DNA of 64,000 nt from Paracyclopina nana (GCA_019096065.1 JAGUCH010000009.1:5280001-5344000), one strand, 5' to 3'; counted from the first letter of the stretch, positions 24,520 through 35,511 are shown. Notes: generated from the letters alone by a model not told the origin. Numbers and translations are program-made.

Positions 24520-27500
24520 TAAGTTTTCATGGACTCATTTACTCAAAGCATTGCTTTTTGAGTCTTAGCTTAAGCCATGCAAGTCTTTTTTTATGACTAG
24601 ACTTTTGCATAAGTCAAGTCCAGTTCTTAGGAGCTTCAGAAAGCTTAGCCAAATAAGTTTTTGTGGACTAATTTTCTTAGAGCATTGCTTTTTGAGTCCA
24701 AGCTTAAGTCATGCAAGTCTTTCTTATGACTAGACTTAGCCTTGGGAGCCAAAGTCTCATCAAGGAGTGGTCATTTTTTCGCTCAAGCTTGGAAATCTGT
24801 CTGGCTAGGAATAAATCTTATTAAAAGTCCCATCAAGGAGTGGTCTTTTGCATAAGTCAAGTCCAGTTCTTAGGAGCTTAAGAAAGCTAAGCCAAATAAG
24901 TTTTTGTGGACTAATTTTCTTAGAGCATTGCTTTTTGAGTCCAAGCTTAAGTCATGCAAGTCTTTCTTATGACTAGACTTAGCCTTGGGAGCCAAAGTCT
25001 CATCAAGGAGTGGTCATTTTTTCACTCAAGCTTGGAAATCTGTCTGGCTAGGAATAAATCTTATTAAAAGTCCCATCAAGGAGTGGTCTTTTGCATAAGT
25101 CAAGTCCAGTTCTTAGGAGCTTAAGAAAGCTAAGCCAAATAAGTTTTTGTGGACTTATTTTCTTAGAGCATTGCTTTTTGAGTCCAAGCTTAAGTCATGC
25201 AAGTCTTTCTTATGACTAGACTTAGCCTTGGGAGCCAAAGTCTCATCAAGGAGTGGTCATTTTTTCGCTCAAGCTTGGAAATCTGTCTGGCTAGGAATAA
25301 ATCTTATTAAAAGTCCCATCAAGGAGTGGTCTTTTGCATAAGTCAAGTCCAGTTCTTAGGAGCTTAAGAAAGCTAAGCCAAATAAGTTTTTGTGGACTAA
25401 TTTTCTTAGAGCATTGCTTTTTGAGTCCAAGCTTAAGTCATGCAAGTCTTTCTTATGACTAGACTTAGCCTTGGGAGCCAAAGTCTCATCAAGGAGTGGT
25501 CATTTTTTCACTCAAGCTTGGAAATCTGTCTGGCTAGGAATAAATCTTATTAAAACCATCAAGGAGTGGTCTTTTGCATAAGTCAAGTCCAGTTCTTAGG
25601 AGCTTAAGAAAGCTTAGCCAAATAAGTTTTTGTGGACTAAATTACTTAAAGCATTGCTTTTTGAGTCCAAGCTTAAGTCATACAAGTCTTTCTTATGACT
25701 AGACTTAGCCTTGGGAGCCAAAGTCTCATCAAGGAGTGGTCATTTTTTCGCTCAAGCTTGGAAATCTGTCTGGCTAGGAATAAATCTTATTAAAAGTCCC
25801 ATCAAGGAGTGGTCTTTTGCATAAGTCAAGTCCAGTTCTTAGGAGCTTAAGAAAGCTAAGCCAAATAAGTTTTTGTGGACTAATTTTCTTAGAGCATTGC
25901 TTTTTGAGTCCAAGCTTAAGTCATGCAAGTCTTTCTTATGACTAGACTTAGCCTTGGGAGCCAAAGTCTCATCAAGGAGTGGTCATTTTTTCACTCAAGC
26001 TTGGAAATCTGTCTGGCTAGGAATAAATCTTATTAAAAGTCCCATCAAGGAGTGGTCTTTTGCATAAGTCAAGTCCAGTTCTTAGGAGCTTAAGAAAGCT
26101 TAGCCAAATAAGTTTTTGTGGACTAAATTACTTAAAGCATTGCTTTTTGAGTCCAAGCTTAAGTCATACAAGTCTTTCTTATGACTAGACTTAGCCTTGG
26201 GAGCCAAAGTCTCATCAAGGAGTGGTCATTTTTTCGCTCAAGCTTGGAAATCTGTCTGGCTAGGAATAAATCTAATTAAAAGTCCCATCAAGGAGTGGTT
26301 ATTTGCAAAATTCAAGTCCAGTTCTTAGTAACTTTAGAGAGCTAAGCCAAATAAGTTTTTGCAGACTCATTTACTTAAAGCACTGCTTTCAAGTCCTAGT
26401 GTAAGTTATACAAGTCTTAGCTATGACTTGACATAGCCTTGGGAGACTAAGTCTTATCAAGGAGTGGTTAATTTTTCACTCAAGCTTGGAAATCTATCTG
26501 GCTAGGAATAAATCTAATTAAAAGTCCCATCAAGGAGTGGTTATTTGCAAAATTCAAGTCCAGTTCTTAGTAACTTTAGAGAGCTAAGCCAAATAAGTTT
26601 TTGCAGACTCATTTACTTAAAGCACTGCTTTCAAGTCCTAGTGTAAGTCATACAAGTCTTAGCTATGACTTGACATAGCCTTGGGAGACTAAGTCTTATC
26701 AAGGAGTGGTTAATTTTTCACTCAAGCTTGGAAATCTGTCTGGCTAGGAATAAATCTAATTGAAAGTCCCATCAAGGAGTGGTTATTTGCAAAAGTCAAG
26801 TCCAGTTCTTAGTAACTTTAGAGAGCTAAGCCAAATAAGTTTTTGCAGACTCATTTACTTAAAGCACTGCTTTCAAGTCCTAGTGTAAGTCATACAAGTC
26901 TTAGCTATGACTTGACATAGCCTTGGGAGACTAAGTCTTATCAAGGAGTGGTTAATTTTTCACTCAAGCTTGGAAATCTGTCTGGCTAGGAATAAATCTA
27001 ATTAAAAGTCCCATCAAGGAGTGGTTATTTGCAAAATTCAAGTCCAGTTCTTAGTAACTTCAGAGAGCTAAGCCAAATAAGTTTTTGCAGACTCATTTAC
27101 TTAAAGCACTGCTTTCAAGTCCTAGTGTAAGTCATACAAGTCTTAGCTATGACTTGACATAGCCTTGGGAGACTAAGTCTTATCAAGGAGTGGTTAATTT
27201 TTCACTCAAGCTTGGAAATCTGTCTGGCTAGGAATAAATCTAATTAAAAGTCCCATCAAGGAGTGGTTATTTGCAAAATTCAAGTCCAGTTCTTAGTAAC
27301 TTCAGAGAGCTAAGCCAAATAAGTTTTTGCAGACTCATTTACTTAAAGCACTGCTTTCAAGTCCTAGTGTAAGTCATACAAGTCTTAGCTATGACTTGAC
27401 ATAGCCTTGGGAGACTAAGTCTTATCAAGGAGTGGTTAATTTTTCACTCAAGCTTGGAAATCTGTCTGGCTAGGAATAAATCTTATTAAAAGTCCCATCA

Positions 27501-28165
27501 AGGAGTGGTTATTTGCAAAATTCAAGTCCAGTTCTTAGTAACTTTAGAGAGCTAAGCCAAATAAGTTTTTGCAGACTCATTTACTTAAAGCACTGCTTTC
27601 AAGTCCTAGTGTAAGTCATACAAGTCTTAGCTATGACTTGACATAGCCTTGGGAGACTAAGTCTTATCAAGGAGTGGTTAATTTTTCACTCAAGCTTGGA
27701 AATCTGTCTGGCTAGGAATAAATCTAATTGAAAGTCCCATCAAGGAGTGGTTATTTGCAAAAGTCAAGTCCAGTTCTTAGAAACTTAAGAAAGCTAAGCC
27801 GAATGAGTTTTTGTGGACTCATTTACATAAAGCACTGCTTTTGTGTCTTAGCTTAAGTTATAAGTTATACAAGTCTTTGCTATGACTAGACTTAACCTTG
27901 GGAGACTAAGTCTTATCAAGGAGTGGTTAATTTTTCACTCAAGCTTGGAAATCTGTCTGGCTAGGAATAAATCTTATTAAAAGTCCCATCATGGAGGGGT
28001 CATTAGCAAAAGTCAAGTCCAGTTCCTAGTAACTTAAGAAAGCTAAGCCAAATAAGTTTTCATGGACTCATTTACTTAAAGCATTGCTTTTTGAGTTCTA
28101 GCTTAAGTTATACAAGTCTTTGCTATGACTAGGCTTATCCTTGGGAGCCAAAGTCTCATCAAGAA
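24520..28165 (+). repeat. Central array, about 240 bp unit, about 15 copies
   Basis: Each unit contains AAGTCAAGTCCAGTTCTTAG, TTTTTGAGTCCAAGCTTAAG, CAAGTCTTTCTTATGACTAG and CATCAAGGAGTGGTC. Two subfamilies are seen: one to about 26.29 kb (GGTCTTTTGCATAAG) and another to about 27.77 kb (GGTTATTTGCAAAATTC), followed by diverged copies. In the first subfamily TTTTTCGCTC and TTTTTCACTC alternate from unit to unit, a dimeric higher-order repeat of about 484 bp. Confidence 0.85.
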
Positions 28166-28745
28166 ATACTTGGCTAAGTCAATTTTGAGTTAAAATGTCA
28201 GTTGCAACCTGACTCAAAATATGAGGCAAAGTCAAACTTTTGACTCATTTTGAGTTCGCAAGGGTGAAAACTTGCGCATCGCGCGGTAATTCTGCTTAAC
28301 TGCTAATGAAACACGAAATTCTTGGCCAAGTCAATTTTGAGTCAAAATGTCAATTGCAGCTGATAGTTTGAGTCAACTTGACTCAAAATGTGAGGCAAAG
28401 TCAAACTTTTGACACTTTTTGAATTCGCAAATGCTGAAACTTGCGCATCGCGTTTTACTACTAGATGACAGCTATGAAAGCTCAAAATTCTTGATCAAGT
28501 CAATTTTGAGTCAAAATGTCAGTTGCAGTTGATAGTTTGAGTCAACTTGACCCAAAATATGAGGCAAAGTCAAACTTTTGATTCATTTTGAATTCGCAAG
28601 AGAGAAAACTTGCGCATCGCGCGGTACTTTAACTTAACTGCTAATAATGCTCTTAATTCTTGACCAAGTCAATTTTGGGTCCAAATGTCAGATGCAGCTG
28701 ACAGTTTGGGTAAACTTAACTCAAACTATAAGGCAATTGATGTTC
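28165..28745 (-). repeat. Right array: inverted copies of the 170 bp family
   Basis: About three to four units read as the reverse complement of the left array: AGTTTGAGTCAACTTGACTC, AAAATGTGAGGCAAAGTCAA and CTTGCGCATCGCG recur. This opposite orientation makes the whole element an inverted-repeat structure, although the right arm is much shorter than the left. Confidence 0.85.
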
Positions 28746-28779
28746 CTTTGGCCTTGCTGTTAAAAGTGGCTCTTAAAAG

Positions 28780-28930
28780 TCTTATTATGGAGTGGTTAAA
28801 GCTATTCAAGTACCATTATGGAGTGGTCTAATTACATGTCCCATCAGTGTATAATAAGATAGGAAAAGTCAGACTGAGTCCCATCAGTGTATAATAAGAC
28901 CATAAGGTCCCATCAGTGTATAATAAGAAT
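28780..28930 (+). repeat. Subterminal short repeats
   Basis: CCCATCAGTGTATAATAAG occurs three times between about 28841 and 28929, preceded by two copies of ATTATGGAGTGGT. The CCATCAGTG core also occurs near the left end of the element (21862-21925), so it marks both subterminal regions. Confidence 0.75.
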
Positions 28931-29107
28931 AGAATGTCTCAGATTTTGATGAAACTTGGCAAAATGATAGATTTTAGGGTCTAGTTTCCGAAAAAAATTA
29001 CCCCAGCTCTCCCTGACCACCAGGAGCTGAGAAATCGCCGAGTGGTCAACTTGACCATCAGTGCTACATACCGTCCTTCCTTTAACCACTCGTCCTATCA
29101 GTGCTAC

Positions 29108-30164
29108 AGTGCGCACGAATATATGTGCGAGAGTTTGCACAGGGTCCAATGATCGATTCTGATCCTATAATGCAAAGTAAAGGTAAAATCACCTCGAAAA
29201 CTGATTGAAACTGTGCTCAACCTGCCAAGATCCACATTAGGCTTGATCAGGCCAGCATTGATCCCATGCGCCATATGGCTGATATTCCGGGTGGCAAATA
29301 TGAGAATGAGGTCCACGACGATCCACACGATCACTGTGTAATTGGAGACCACAAAAATGACGATTCCGGACCAAAAGGTGTCGTCCATGATGGACGAAAT
29401 GAAGCCATGTGATCCGGATCGGTACTGCTCAAGGAAATTCTGAAATGCATTCGTCACACTGTGAGTCGTATTCGAGGAGTCTTCGGCCACGTGACTATTT
29501 GAGGCCACCAGAGCTGTTCCCACTGTGCCAAAAGCAGTTTGCAAAATGGCCATGCCAATGATGAGTAACATGAGGCTCACACTGACGCATTTGGAGGTTG
29601 ACAGCCCGCTGCAGTCAATTTGAGACTCGGCCAGCTCCCAAAGCTCAGCAGTCTTGGGAAAATGCCTTGCCATATTCAGCAACAGCAAAACACTTGCAAC
29701 CTTAATAGAAAGCAAGTGAAAATCAAATTGGGCTAGTTTAATTCAATTATTCTTATACTGTGGTTCCATAGTGTAAAACTGGCGCAAAATTGGAGTTGAT
29801 TGCGCTCCCATGCTTGTAATCCGGCTCGTCTTGGCTGAAAAGGAGCATGTGGATCAGACCTAAGCCCTCCAGGATGATGACTGCGAGGATGAAGCAAATC
29901 GTGGCAACGAGTCGAAATGAGGCTGGACGAAACTCTATTGTTTCGTTGGGGGCATTTTTGCCATTTTTGAGCCCTGTCACTGGGAAAAGGCCAGCCATTT
30001 GCGCACCTCGAAACACCTGCCGAAAACTTTTCTCATCTGCAGAAGAATATCATGCTTTTTCTTGTGAGACCTTTCAAGAGATATTATTTACCTTTGGCAT
30101 CATTGGACTCAACGTAGTATTCTGACTCGACTCTTCTTGAGCGAGAACTCTTCACTTTGGACAT
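29108..30164 (-). CDS. 5' part of gustatory-receptor-like gene
   Basis: Exons 30164-30092, 30036-29759, 29700-29222 and 29164-29108 join in phase across introns of 55, 58 and 57 nt. The N-terminus has FRGAQMAGLFPVTGL, like the conserved GlxP start of arthropod gustatory receptors. Hydrophobic helices follow: LVATICFILAVIILEGLGLI; VASVLLLLNMARHF; VSVSLMLLIIGMAILQ; and IVIFVVSNYTVIVWIVVDLI then LIFATRNI. The loop after helix 4 ends in DHWTLCKLSHIYSCA, like the LCxL motif before helix 5 in these receptors. The frame is open right up to the end of the large repeat element at 29108, where CT/GTAGCA can act as a donor. Known family role: ligand-gated cation channel in chemosensation, seven helices. 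An alternative donor at 29193 would end exon 3 later. The family call is by pattern only. Confidence 0.6.
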
Positions 30165-32023
30165 TTTCCCCCCATGAGAGTTCACCATTAACTCAGGGGG
30201 GTCTCGTAAGTGAGTTCTTGACGCAAGTTTTGCATGCCAAAATCACCAAATCTGTTTGTCTTAGCCTAGGTGGCGCTAGTAGTTCTTACTACATAGCGCG
30301 TGAGCTCAAGTGATGTGTCAGTCATGGAAGCAAGCGGGCTAATCTCACGCGTCTTCAAAAGAGCTCCTAGATAAGTTCTGTATTTTTTAAAAAAGTATGC
30401 AATTTGGGCACTTTTTGATAATTTAAGGCAGGTTATGGAAATTTTTGGAAGTGAAATCCACAGAATTATATTGAAATTTTGTCTTGAAGCCTACCACAGC
30501 TCAGTCAGACTGTGTGCTATAGTACAGCAGCGACAAGAACTCACCTTATTACTATAGATCATCTTGCATTAACTAACAAGGCTCCACTTTTTGGCAAACA
30601 CTTCAGTAGCTACCCGTGAGTTTGATTTATGGCTGAATGGCATGCCATAAAATGAATATACTCGTATACCATCATCCTATATGGCTCCGTAGGTGGCAAT
30701 TAGCTCATTTATAACTTATATTCAAGCAAAGACTTTCTGAAAGCCAGGGGAAAACGAGGTCACTGCACACAATGTGGCTCGATCCTATCGAAACTGGCGT
30801 TTGTTATCGCGCAGCTCGCGTACGACATCAACGGAGCACCAAATTCTGGCTTTCACATTCACCGTGTGTTGTTGACTGCAATATTTCTTCGCGACTTTAA
30901 TATATATGCTCCTGGCTTCCCTGCGAACCATGACCTAGTTTTCAGGCAAGGACAATAAAGTGACAGGCCTTCACAGGCAGAAAGGCTCATCCTTTTGAAT
31001 TAGCTTTATAAGTAAAGGAAAGCAGGGAAACTCATTTTCCAATGTTATTAGATGCCTTTCTTTTATTTAAAAGTATGAACCAAGATGAGTGAGAGCAAAT
31101 TAAATGCGAGGATATAGCGCAAAAAAAGAGAGGCTTTCACGAAACCTTTTACCTTACATGGCTTTCTATGAACTGGTATCTACTTTCTATGACCCAAATG
31201 CAGCTTTTCGCATGAATGCCATGCCCGCGGATCAAAGAGGCCAAAATAATGATATGAAACAGTAGTGATTTTTGAGATTTTTCAGTTTAGGCTGACAACG
31301 TTTAATCGTCCCTTAAAGAAAAGGCAGGCTAAGTGTATGTCATGAATTTTTGGCAAATACTGATCAATCAGGCGCAATTGTTCACATACATGATTCAGTT
31401 GTTGGTATTGATGTTGTGAGGAGGGCGCATTACTCTTGTCTAAGCTATGAAAAAGTAACCCGCAAATTCAAGACGAGGTCTTTTATTACTTTATTTTTAA
31501 AAATTCGATCGATTCGAGGCATTTTTTTTACTTTGAATTGATGGCGAGTTCTTGTTGTTTTGTCGAGGGCTTCGTGGCTGCCTGCAATCATTGCAACTAT
31601 TGGGGGTGGGTGGGGGGAAATAATGCGAAAAATCTTGATGTTTTTGTCGTGAGAAAAAATGTGGTATTGTAGAGACTGGATCTACATACTCTAGGTACTA
31701 ATACACAATGAATTCTTCTCTCTCGCACCAATGGTGGCTTCATTGCTAATATTTGTAAACTTAGGAGGCGGAGTCTACCTTGGAAAAATCATCCCTGATC
31801 GTTTTGAAAATGTAATGGGGGGGCCTAAAAAAGTGTTGTAGTTGTTGTTGTTGGTCTTGCGCACAGTGTAGGAGTAGTGGTGGTTAACAGTCGTCTCTTG
31901 TTCTATCGAGGCCGTCATCCTCTTTAAGAGAATCCTCGGAGGTCGATTTGGTAGTAGTAGTAGTAGTTGATATATATATCATAGGTTCGCGTCAAAACGT
32001 ATCAATTTGTAAGATAAGTTGTC
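30165..32023. other. Intergenic, no gene seen
   Basis: AT-rich sequence upstream of the receptor-like gene and downstream of the prothymosin-like gene. TAGGTGGCGCTA at 30267-30278 resembles a single end of the dispersed CTAGATGG element. A GTA/GTT run lies near 31950-31975. The prothymosin-like 3' UTR probably occupies part of 31.5-32.02 kb. Confidence 0.5.
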
Positions 32024-33392
32024 TTAGTCATCGCCTTCCTCCTCTTCCTCTCCCTCGCCATCTTCCTCCTCTGCAAAATCATTAAAATCATATTAAATTG
32101 ATGTTCAGTAAAATGCGCCTTGCTTATCCGCTAGATGGAGCTGCGGTTAGTCAACATAGAAAATGCGTACGAGACTGAAGTCTTTATCACCTAAAAACCA
32201 CCAAAAATGCCAAAAAAGAATAAAGAGTGGAAAAGTCCACTTCTGGTATTTTTCTTTAAATAAAGAAATAAAAAAGAAGAGCAGAAGAGTAAAAACATAA
32301 GTATCTTGATAAAATAAAACTAGTATGTACCTTCACCCTCTCCCTCTTCGCCTTCAGCCTCGTCAAGGTCTTCCTCTCCCTCGCCATCGTCGTCCTCCTC
32401 CTCTTCGCCGAGGTTCTCCTCGTCTAAGTCCTCCTCCTCTTCCTCGGCGCCGTTGGCAGCGGCGGCCTCGGCGGCGGCCTTGCCGTTGGAGGAGCCGTTC
32501 TCTGTCTTTTGCTTCTTGACCTCCTCAACTTCCTCCTGCAACAAGAAGAACATGTGATCATCACAGGGAAGAAAAGAGAGCAGGTCATCATCATCTCACG
32601 GGGGCTTTCTTCCCGTTTTTTCGTGCGGTGACATTTACATCAAAATAAGTAGCAGCATTAGCTTTGGACTTGGGAGTTGAACCACGGAGGGTGGCAGGTG
32701 CAGTGGAGGCAAAAGTCCCCAGGTGAAGAAGAATCCCCTTTATGTGTAAACTGAATACGCGCGTCGGATTTGGCGTCGTCCACGCCGCGCGCAAAATGGC
32801 GTCCCGACAAGTACCATACACATAGGCGGCTGTCATCACGACCCGGCACGGCGGCCAGCATTTGGAGTAAAAACGGCGGCGGCGGCTTTCTACGAAGAAG
32901 CTTTTGCCGGGGAAAAATCCCGGGCCCTTCATGGATGCGTGTTGACGGAGAGAAAAAGCATCTCGCCGCGCTTTGACGAAACAGCCTCCAAATGTTTGAC
33001 ACATAACGGAAAAGAGTCCTCCATTGAGGTGCCAACCCGGTGGCCAAGTGGGCCGAAAAGGCCGAGTCCGGCTGGGCCGAAAATGATGCTGAACCGGCGA
33101 AAATATGCGGACTGTACGCATCGGGAAACCGGTGGAAAAAAGCCTTCATTTCGGAGACGGGCGACCTCGACGGCCTCTGCAAGCGTCAAAATTGGGATTT
33201 TGGCGACGAAAATGCTCCGCTCATGCTGGTTTTGACGCGCAACGCGCCGTACTTTTTCCCGTCCACCGAGTTAGTTGTCACTGTGTTTCTAGCCTTCATT
33301 TGGGCCTTTCAAAAACTCACCTCGGCTGCCCTCTTGGTGCCCTTGATCTCCTCGGCGGTGGGTGCATCGGTCTTGGCCTCGGTTGCCGACAT
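32024..33392 (-). CDS. Prothymosin-alpha-like acidic nuclear protein
   Basis: Exons 33392-33321, 32535-32331 and 32070-32024 join in phase to give 107 residues. The protein starts MSATEAKTDAPTAEEIKGTK and continues RAAEEEVEEVKKQKTENGSS. It then has NGKAAAEAAAANGAEEEEE and long Glu/Asp/Gly runs to the end (EEEEEGDD). Vertebrate prothymosin alpha is 109-113 residues, mostly acidic, and carries KRAAE followed by a KKQKT nuclear signal near its C-terminus; here the same two motifs lie near the N-terminus, before the acidic tract. The known family role is in chromatin (histone H1 binding) and cell survival, in the nucleus. The first intron (785 nt) is CpG-rich. A copy of the CTAGATGG element lies in the second intron. 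Another acidic nuclear protein could look alike. Confidence 0.65.
32127..32254 (-). repeat. Dispersed CTAGATGG element, copy 5
   Basis: Reversed copy inside an intron of the prothymosin-like gene: CCGCTAGATGGAGCTGCG at one end, AAAATGCCAAAAAAG in the middle and CCACTTCTGGTATTTTT at the other. Confidence 0.75.
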
Positions 33393-33800
33393 TTTGCTTG
33401 AGTTGTTACTGAACAGGGATGGTTTTATGCCACGAGAGAAGTTGTTGGACAACGATGTCTGTGCTGAACTGAAAGCTTTAGACTTGAGCGCCAAAGAATT
33501 GACGCGCTCTCATTGGTCCGCTTCCTCGTGTTGCTTCGCTCTCATTGGCCGCTCACCTTTGAGGCCTCATATCTGGCCTCCAAATATTGTTTCTTAAAAA
33601 GTGAATTAAGAATTGGGCTTGGCGGGCCCAAAATTGTCGATTCAGATGAAGAAAGTTTTAATTTTCGGCAAAAAGTTGAAAAAGCGGGGGGTTCGAGGAG
33701 ACACCCGGCAGATTGCGGAGGTTGCGTGATTTTCCGAGGTTGCGTGTTGACGTTGTCAGCTGACGATCTTCCTTTTCCCGAGTAATTGTCAAGAGCTAAA
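33393..33800. promoter_or_regulatory. CpG-rich bidirectional promoter region
   Basis: About 408 bp separate the start codons of two divergent genes, a prothymosin-like gene (-) and RPL36A (+). The sequence is GC- and CpG-rich compared with its surroundings and has no clear TATA box, as usual for highly expressed housekeeping genes. A pyrimidine tract CTTCCTTTTCCC at about 33768-33779 fits a 5' TOP start of the ribosomal protein mRNA. Divergent control is inferred from the layout. Confidence 0.55.
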
Positions 33801-34451
33801 ATGGTGAGTTATTCGTTTGTTCGCGAAAATCCCCGGGCATCTCGTGAATCGTGCCATTTCGCGACTTTTTCAAGTGCCAGCCGATTTCGCGAGATTTCTC
33901 GGGCTTGTTTACACCAAAGTGTTGAGTACAGTTGTGTTAAGCAGCCTTTCACAATTGAAATTTGATCTTTGGCAGAGCATCGAGACCCATTCCATTCTGG
34001 AGCCGTTCCTTTTCATTGACTGCTCCAGCTTCCATTTGGCCTAACAACATTCTTTCCACTGCTTGCAGGTGAATATTCCAAAGGCGAGGCGGACTTACTG
34101 CCCGAGTTGCAACCACCATGAAAAGTTCAAGGTGACGCAATACAAAAAGTCCCAGGAGTCGAAATTCGCCCAGGGTCGTCGCCGTTACGATCGCAAGCAG
34201 CAAGGTTTCGGCGGTCAATCCAAGCCCATTCTGCGTAAGAAGGTGAGAGCTGATGATGATCTTTTCTCCACATCCACTGTGTCGTCAACCTTGCGTTTGT
34301 TTTTCGTTTGCAGGCAAAGACTACCAAGAAGCTCGTGCTCCGTCTCGAATGTGGAAAGTGCAAGAGGCGTCTCCAGGTCCCCATCAAGCGCACGAAGCAT
34401 TTCGAGTTGGGTGGTGACAAGAAACGCAAGGGTCAGATGATCCAGTTCTAA
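33801..34451 (+). CDS. RPL36A: 60S ribosomal protein eL42 (L36a/L44)
   Basis: Exons 33801-33803 (only ATG), 34069-34242 and 34314-34451 join in phase to give 104 residues; human RPL36A has 106. The protein begins [20 protein letters not shown] and includes [20 protein letters not shown] and [20 protein letters not shown], ending [12 protein letters not shown]. The four cysteines of the zinc-ribbon (CPSC and CGKC) are intact, as is the GGQ motif, of which the Gln is methylated in the yeast and human proteins. It sits at the E site of the large ribosomal subunit. The first exon holding just the start codon is a structure shared by many ribosomal protein genes. A pyrimidine-rich TOP-like tract lies about 25-35 bp upstream. 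This is the surest call in the window. Confidence 0.97.
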
Positions 34452-34861
34452 ATGTGATCGACAAATTCACGCTGGACACTTCATCGTCGACTACACCTAC
34501 TTTCTATGAAATCAGTGCTCGTTGTCATCAGTGGCACCAATAACACACCTATCACCATCTAAGCTGCCGTATTTATTTCAAGCCCTTTGGTGATTGCTGC
34601 AGTGAATCGTTCCTTGGCTGGTGATGCCACAAGAAGAGCACGGTGCATTCGTAGTTTTGTCCAATTGGCAAGTCCAAGCTGGTTCCCCTTTGCCTCATTA
34701 GCTCGACGATATCATTCGAGTCGAAGGCGCATCTGAAAGTAGTTGACAATTGTCACGATGCTATCGCCTGATCAAGATTTTCTTAAGTTCATCCGCTTTT
34801 TCCCTTCCACTATGGATGCCGATGTGAAAGCAATTCTGAGTTTTGTCTCGTAACGCAAAAT
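34452..34861. other. RPL36A 3' UTR and spacer
   Basis: Convergent spacer between RPL36A (+) and the small secreted protein gene (-). No open frame or clear AATAAA is seen on the plus strand; the poly(A) site of RPL36A is not resolved. Confidence 0.5.
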
Positions 34862-35395
34862 CTACTCGAAAACGAATTCGCTGCTTCCTCTGTTAGCACA
34901 AGTCTGGCTTTCGATGTTAAAGATCGTCATACCTGCTATAGACAACCTTGCATCTGTCCGCGCTCTGCTTTTTGCCCAGATCGGCAGCAAGTTGGAATTG
35001 CACATGCGGTGAGGAGTAGTCAATGGTTGGAGAAATCGAGTTTTTGACCAGGTTTTCGTCCCATGCCAGTTCTTCGTTGGCTTTTGATTGAATTTCGCAG
35101 AGCAATCTCTTAATGCAGTCACTCGAGTCCTCGTGGCTTGCTGACGTCATAGCATCCTCAAATACTTCTTTGCTCTTGCCTTTTAGAGAAAAAGATCAGA
35201 AACTAGATTTTCTAAATTGGCTTATGACAAACCTTGCAGTAGGGCTTTGGCAAAAATGGCTGTGGATAGGTAACGTAGTGCAGCTCCTACTGAAAATTTG
35301 GTGTTGTTGTCTCCCTCTTGACTTTGTATCGAGCCTTGGTCGGATAGGTTCAGATGAAGGACAAGCAGCAAGAAAATGGCAGCGTTTGCAGCCAT
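34862..35395 (-). CDS. Small secreted Cys protein (arthropod CE-motif family)
   Basis: Exons 35395-35233, 35179-34933 and 34889-34862 join in phase (introns of 53 and 43 nt) to give 145 residues. The start is chosen because MAANAAIFLLLVLHLNLS is a clear signal peptide; an in-frame Met lies 12 codons upstream. The mature part contains DCIKRLLCEIQSKANEELAW, then NLVKNSISPTIDY and a Cys near KKQSADRCKVVYSR, ending SSEFVFE. The spacing C-x4-LCE...IS...G...C resembles a group of small secreted arthropod proteins of unknown role and also the gene at 53.4 kb in this window. No enzyme motif is seen. Confidence 0.65.
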
Positions 35396-35511
35396 TCCTG
35401 AAATACGATGGGTGCGCCTACCAAGTACCATTCAATCAAGCCAAACCCTTTAAAAAATGCTCGTAAGGAATGAGTAATGTGACTCGCGCAACCTTTCTCA
35501 TCAGATCATTT

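Larger units (their letters stand above)
21837..29108. mobile_element. 7.3 kb foldback-like element with repeat-array arms
   Basis: The ends are imperfect inverted repeats: the left begins TGTAGCACTGATAAGAC and the right, read in reverse, TGTAGCACTGATAGGAC. A second block (AGGACGGnnTG...GCACTGATGG) follows at similar distance on each side. Inside come a left array of about 170 bp units, a nested 150 bp MITE, a central array of about 240 bp units, and a right array that is the reverse complement of the left-array family. Motifs CCATCAGTG and AAGGAGTGGTC recur throughout. I found no open frame that could be a transposase, so it is non-autonomous. Long inverted arms made of tandem repeats resemble Foldback or Galileo elements. 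No clear target duplication is seen, and family assignment is inference. Confidence 0.7.

Noticed and set aside
22195..28745. CRISPR array
   Set aside because: The units are contiguous 170 and 240 bp tandem repeats without unique spacers, in a eukaryotic intron-bearing locus.
32591..33235. Overlapping open frames in the CpG-rich first intron of the prothymosin-like gene
   Set aside because: Several frames are open on both strands, as expected from CpG-rich DNA lacking stop codons; no motif supports any of them.
34243..34313. C/D-box snoRNA in RPL36A intron 2
   Set aside because: TGATGATGA looks like a C box, but the intron is only 71 nt, no D box is placed properly and no terminal stem is seen.
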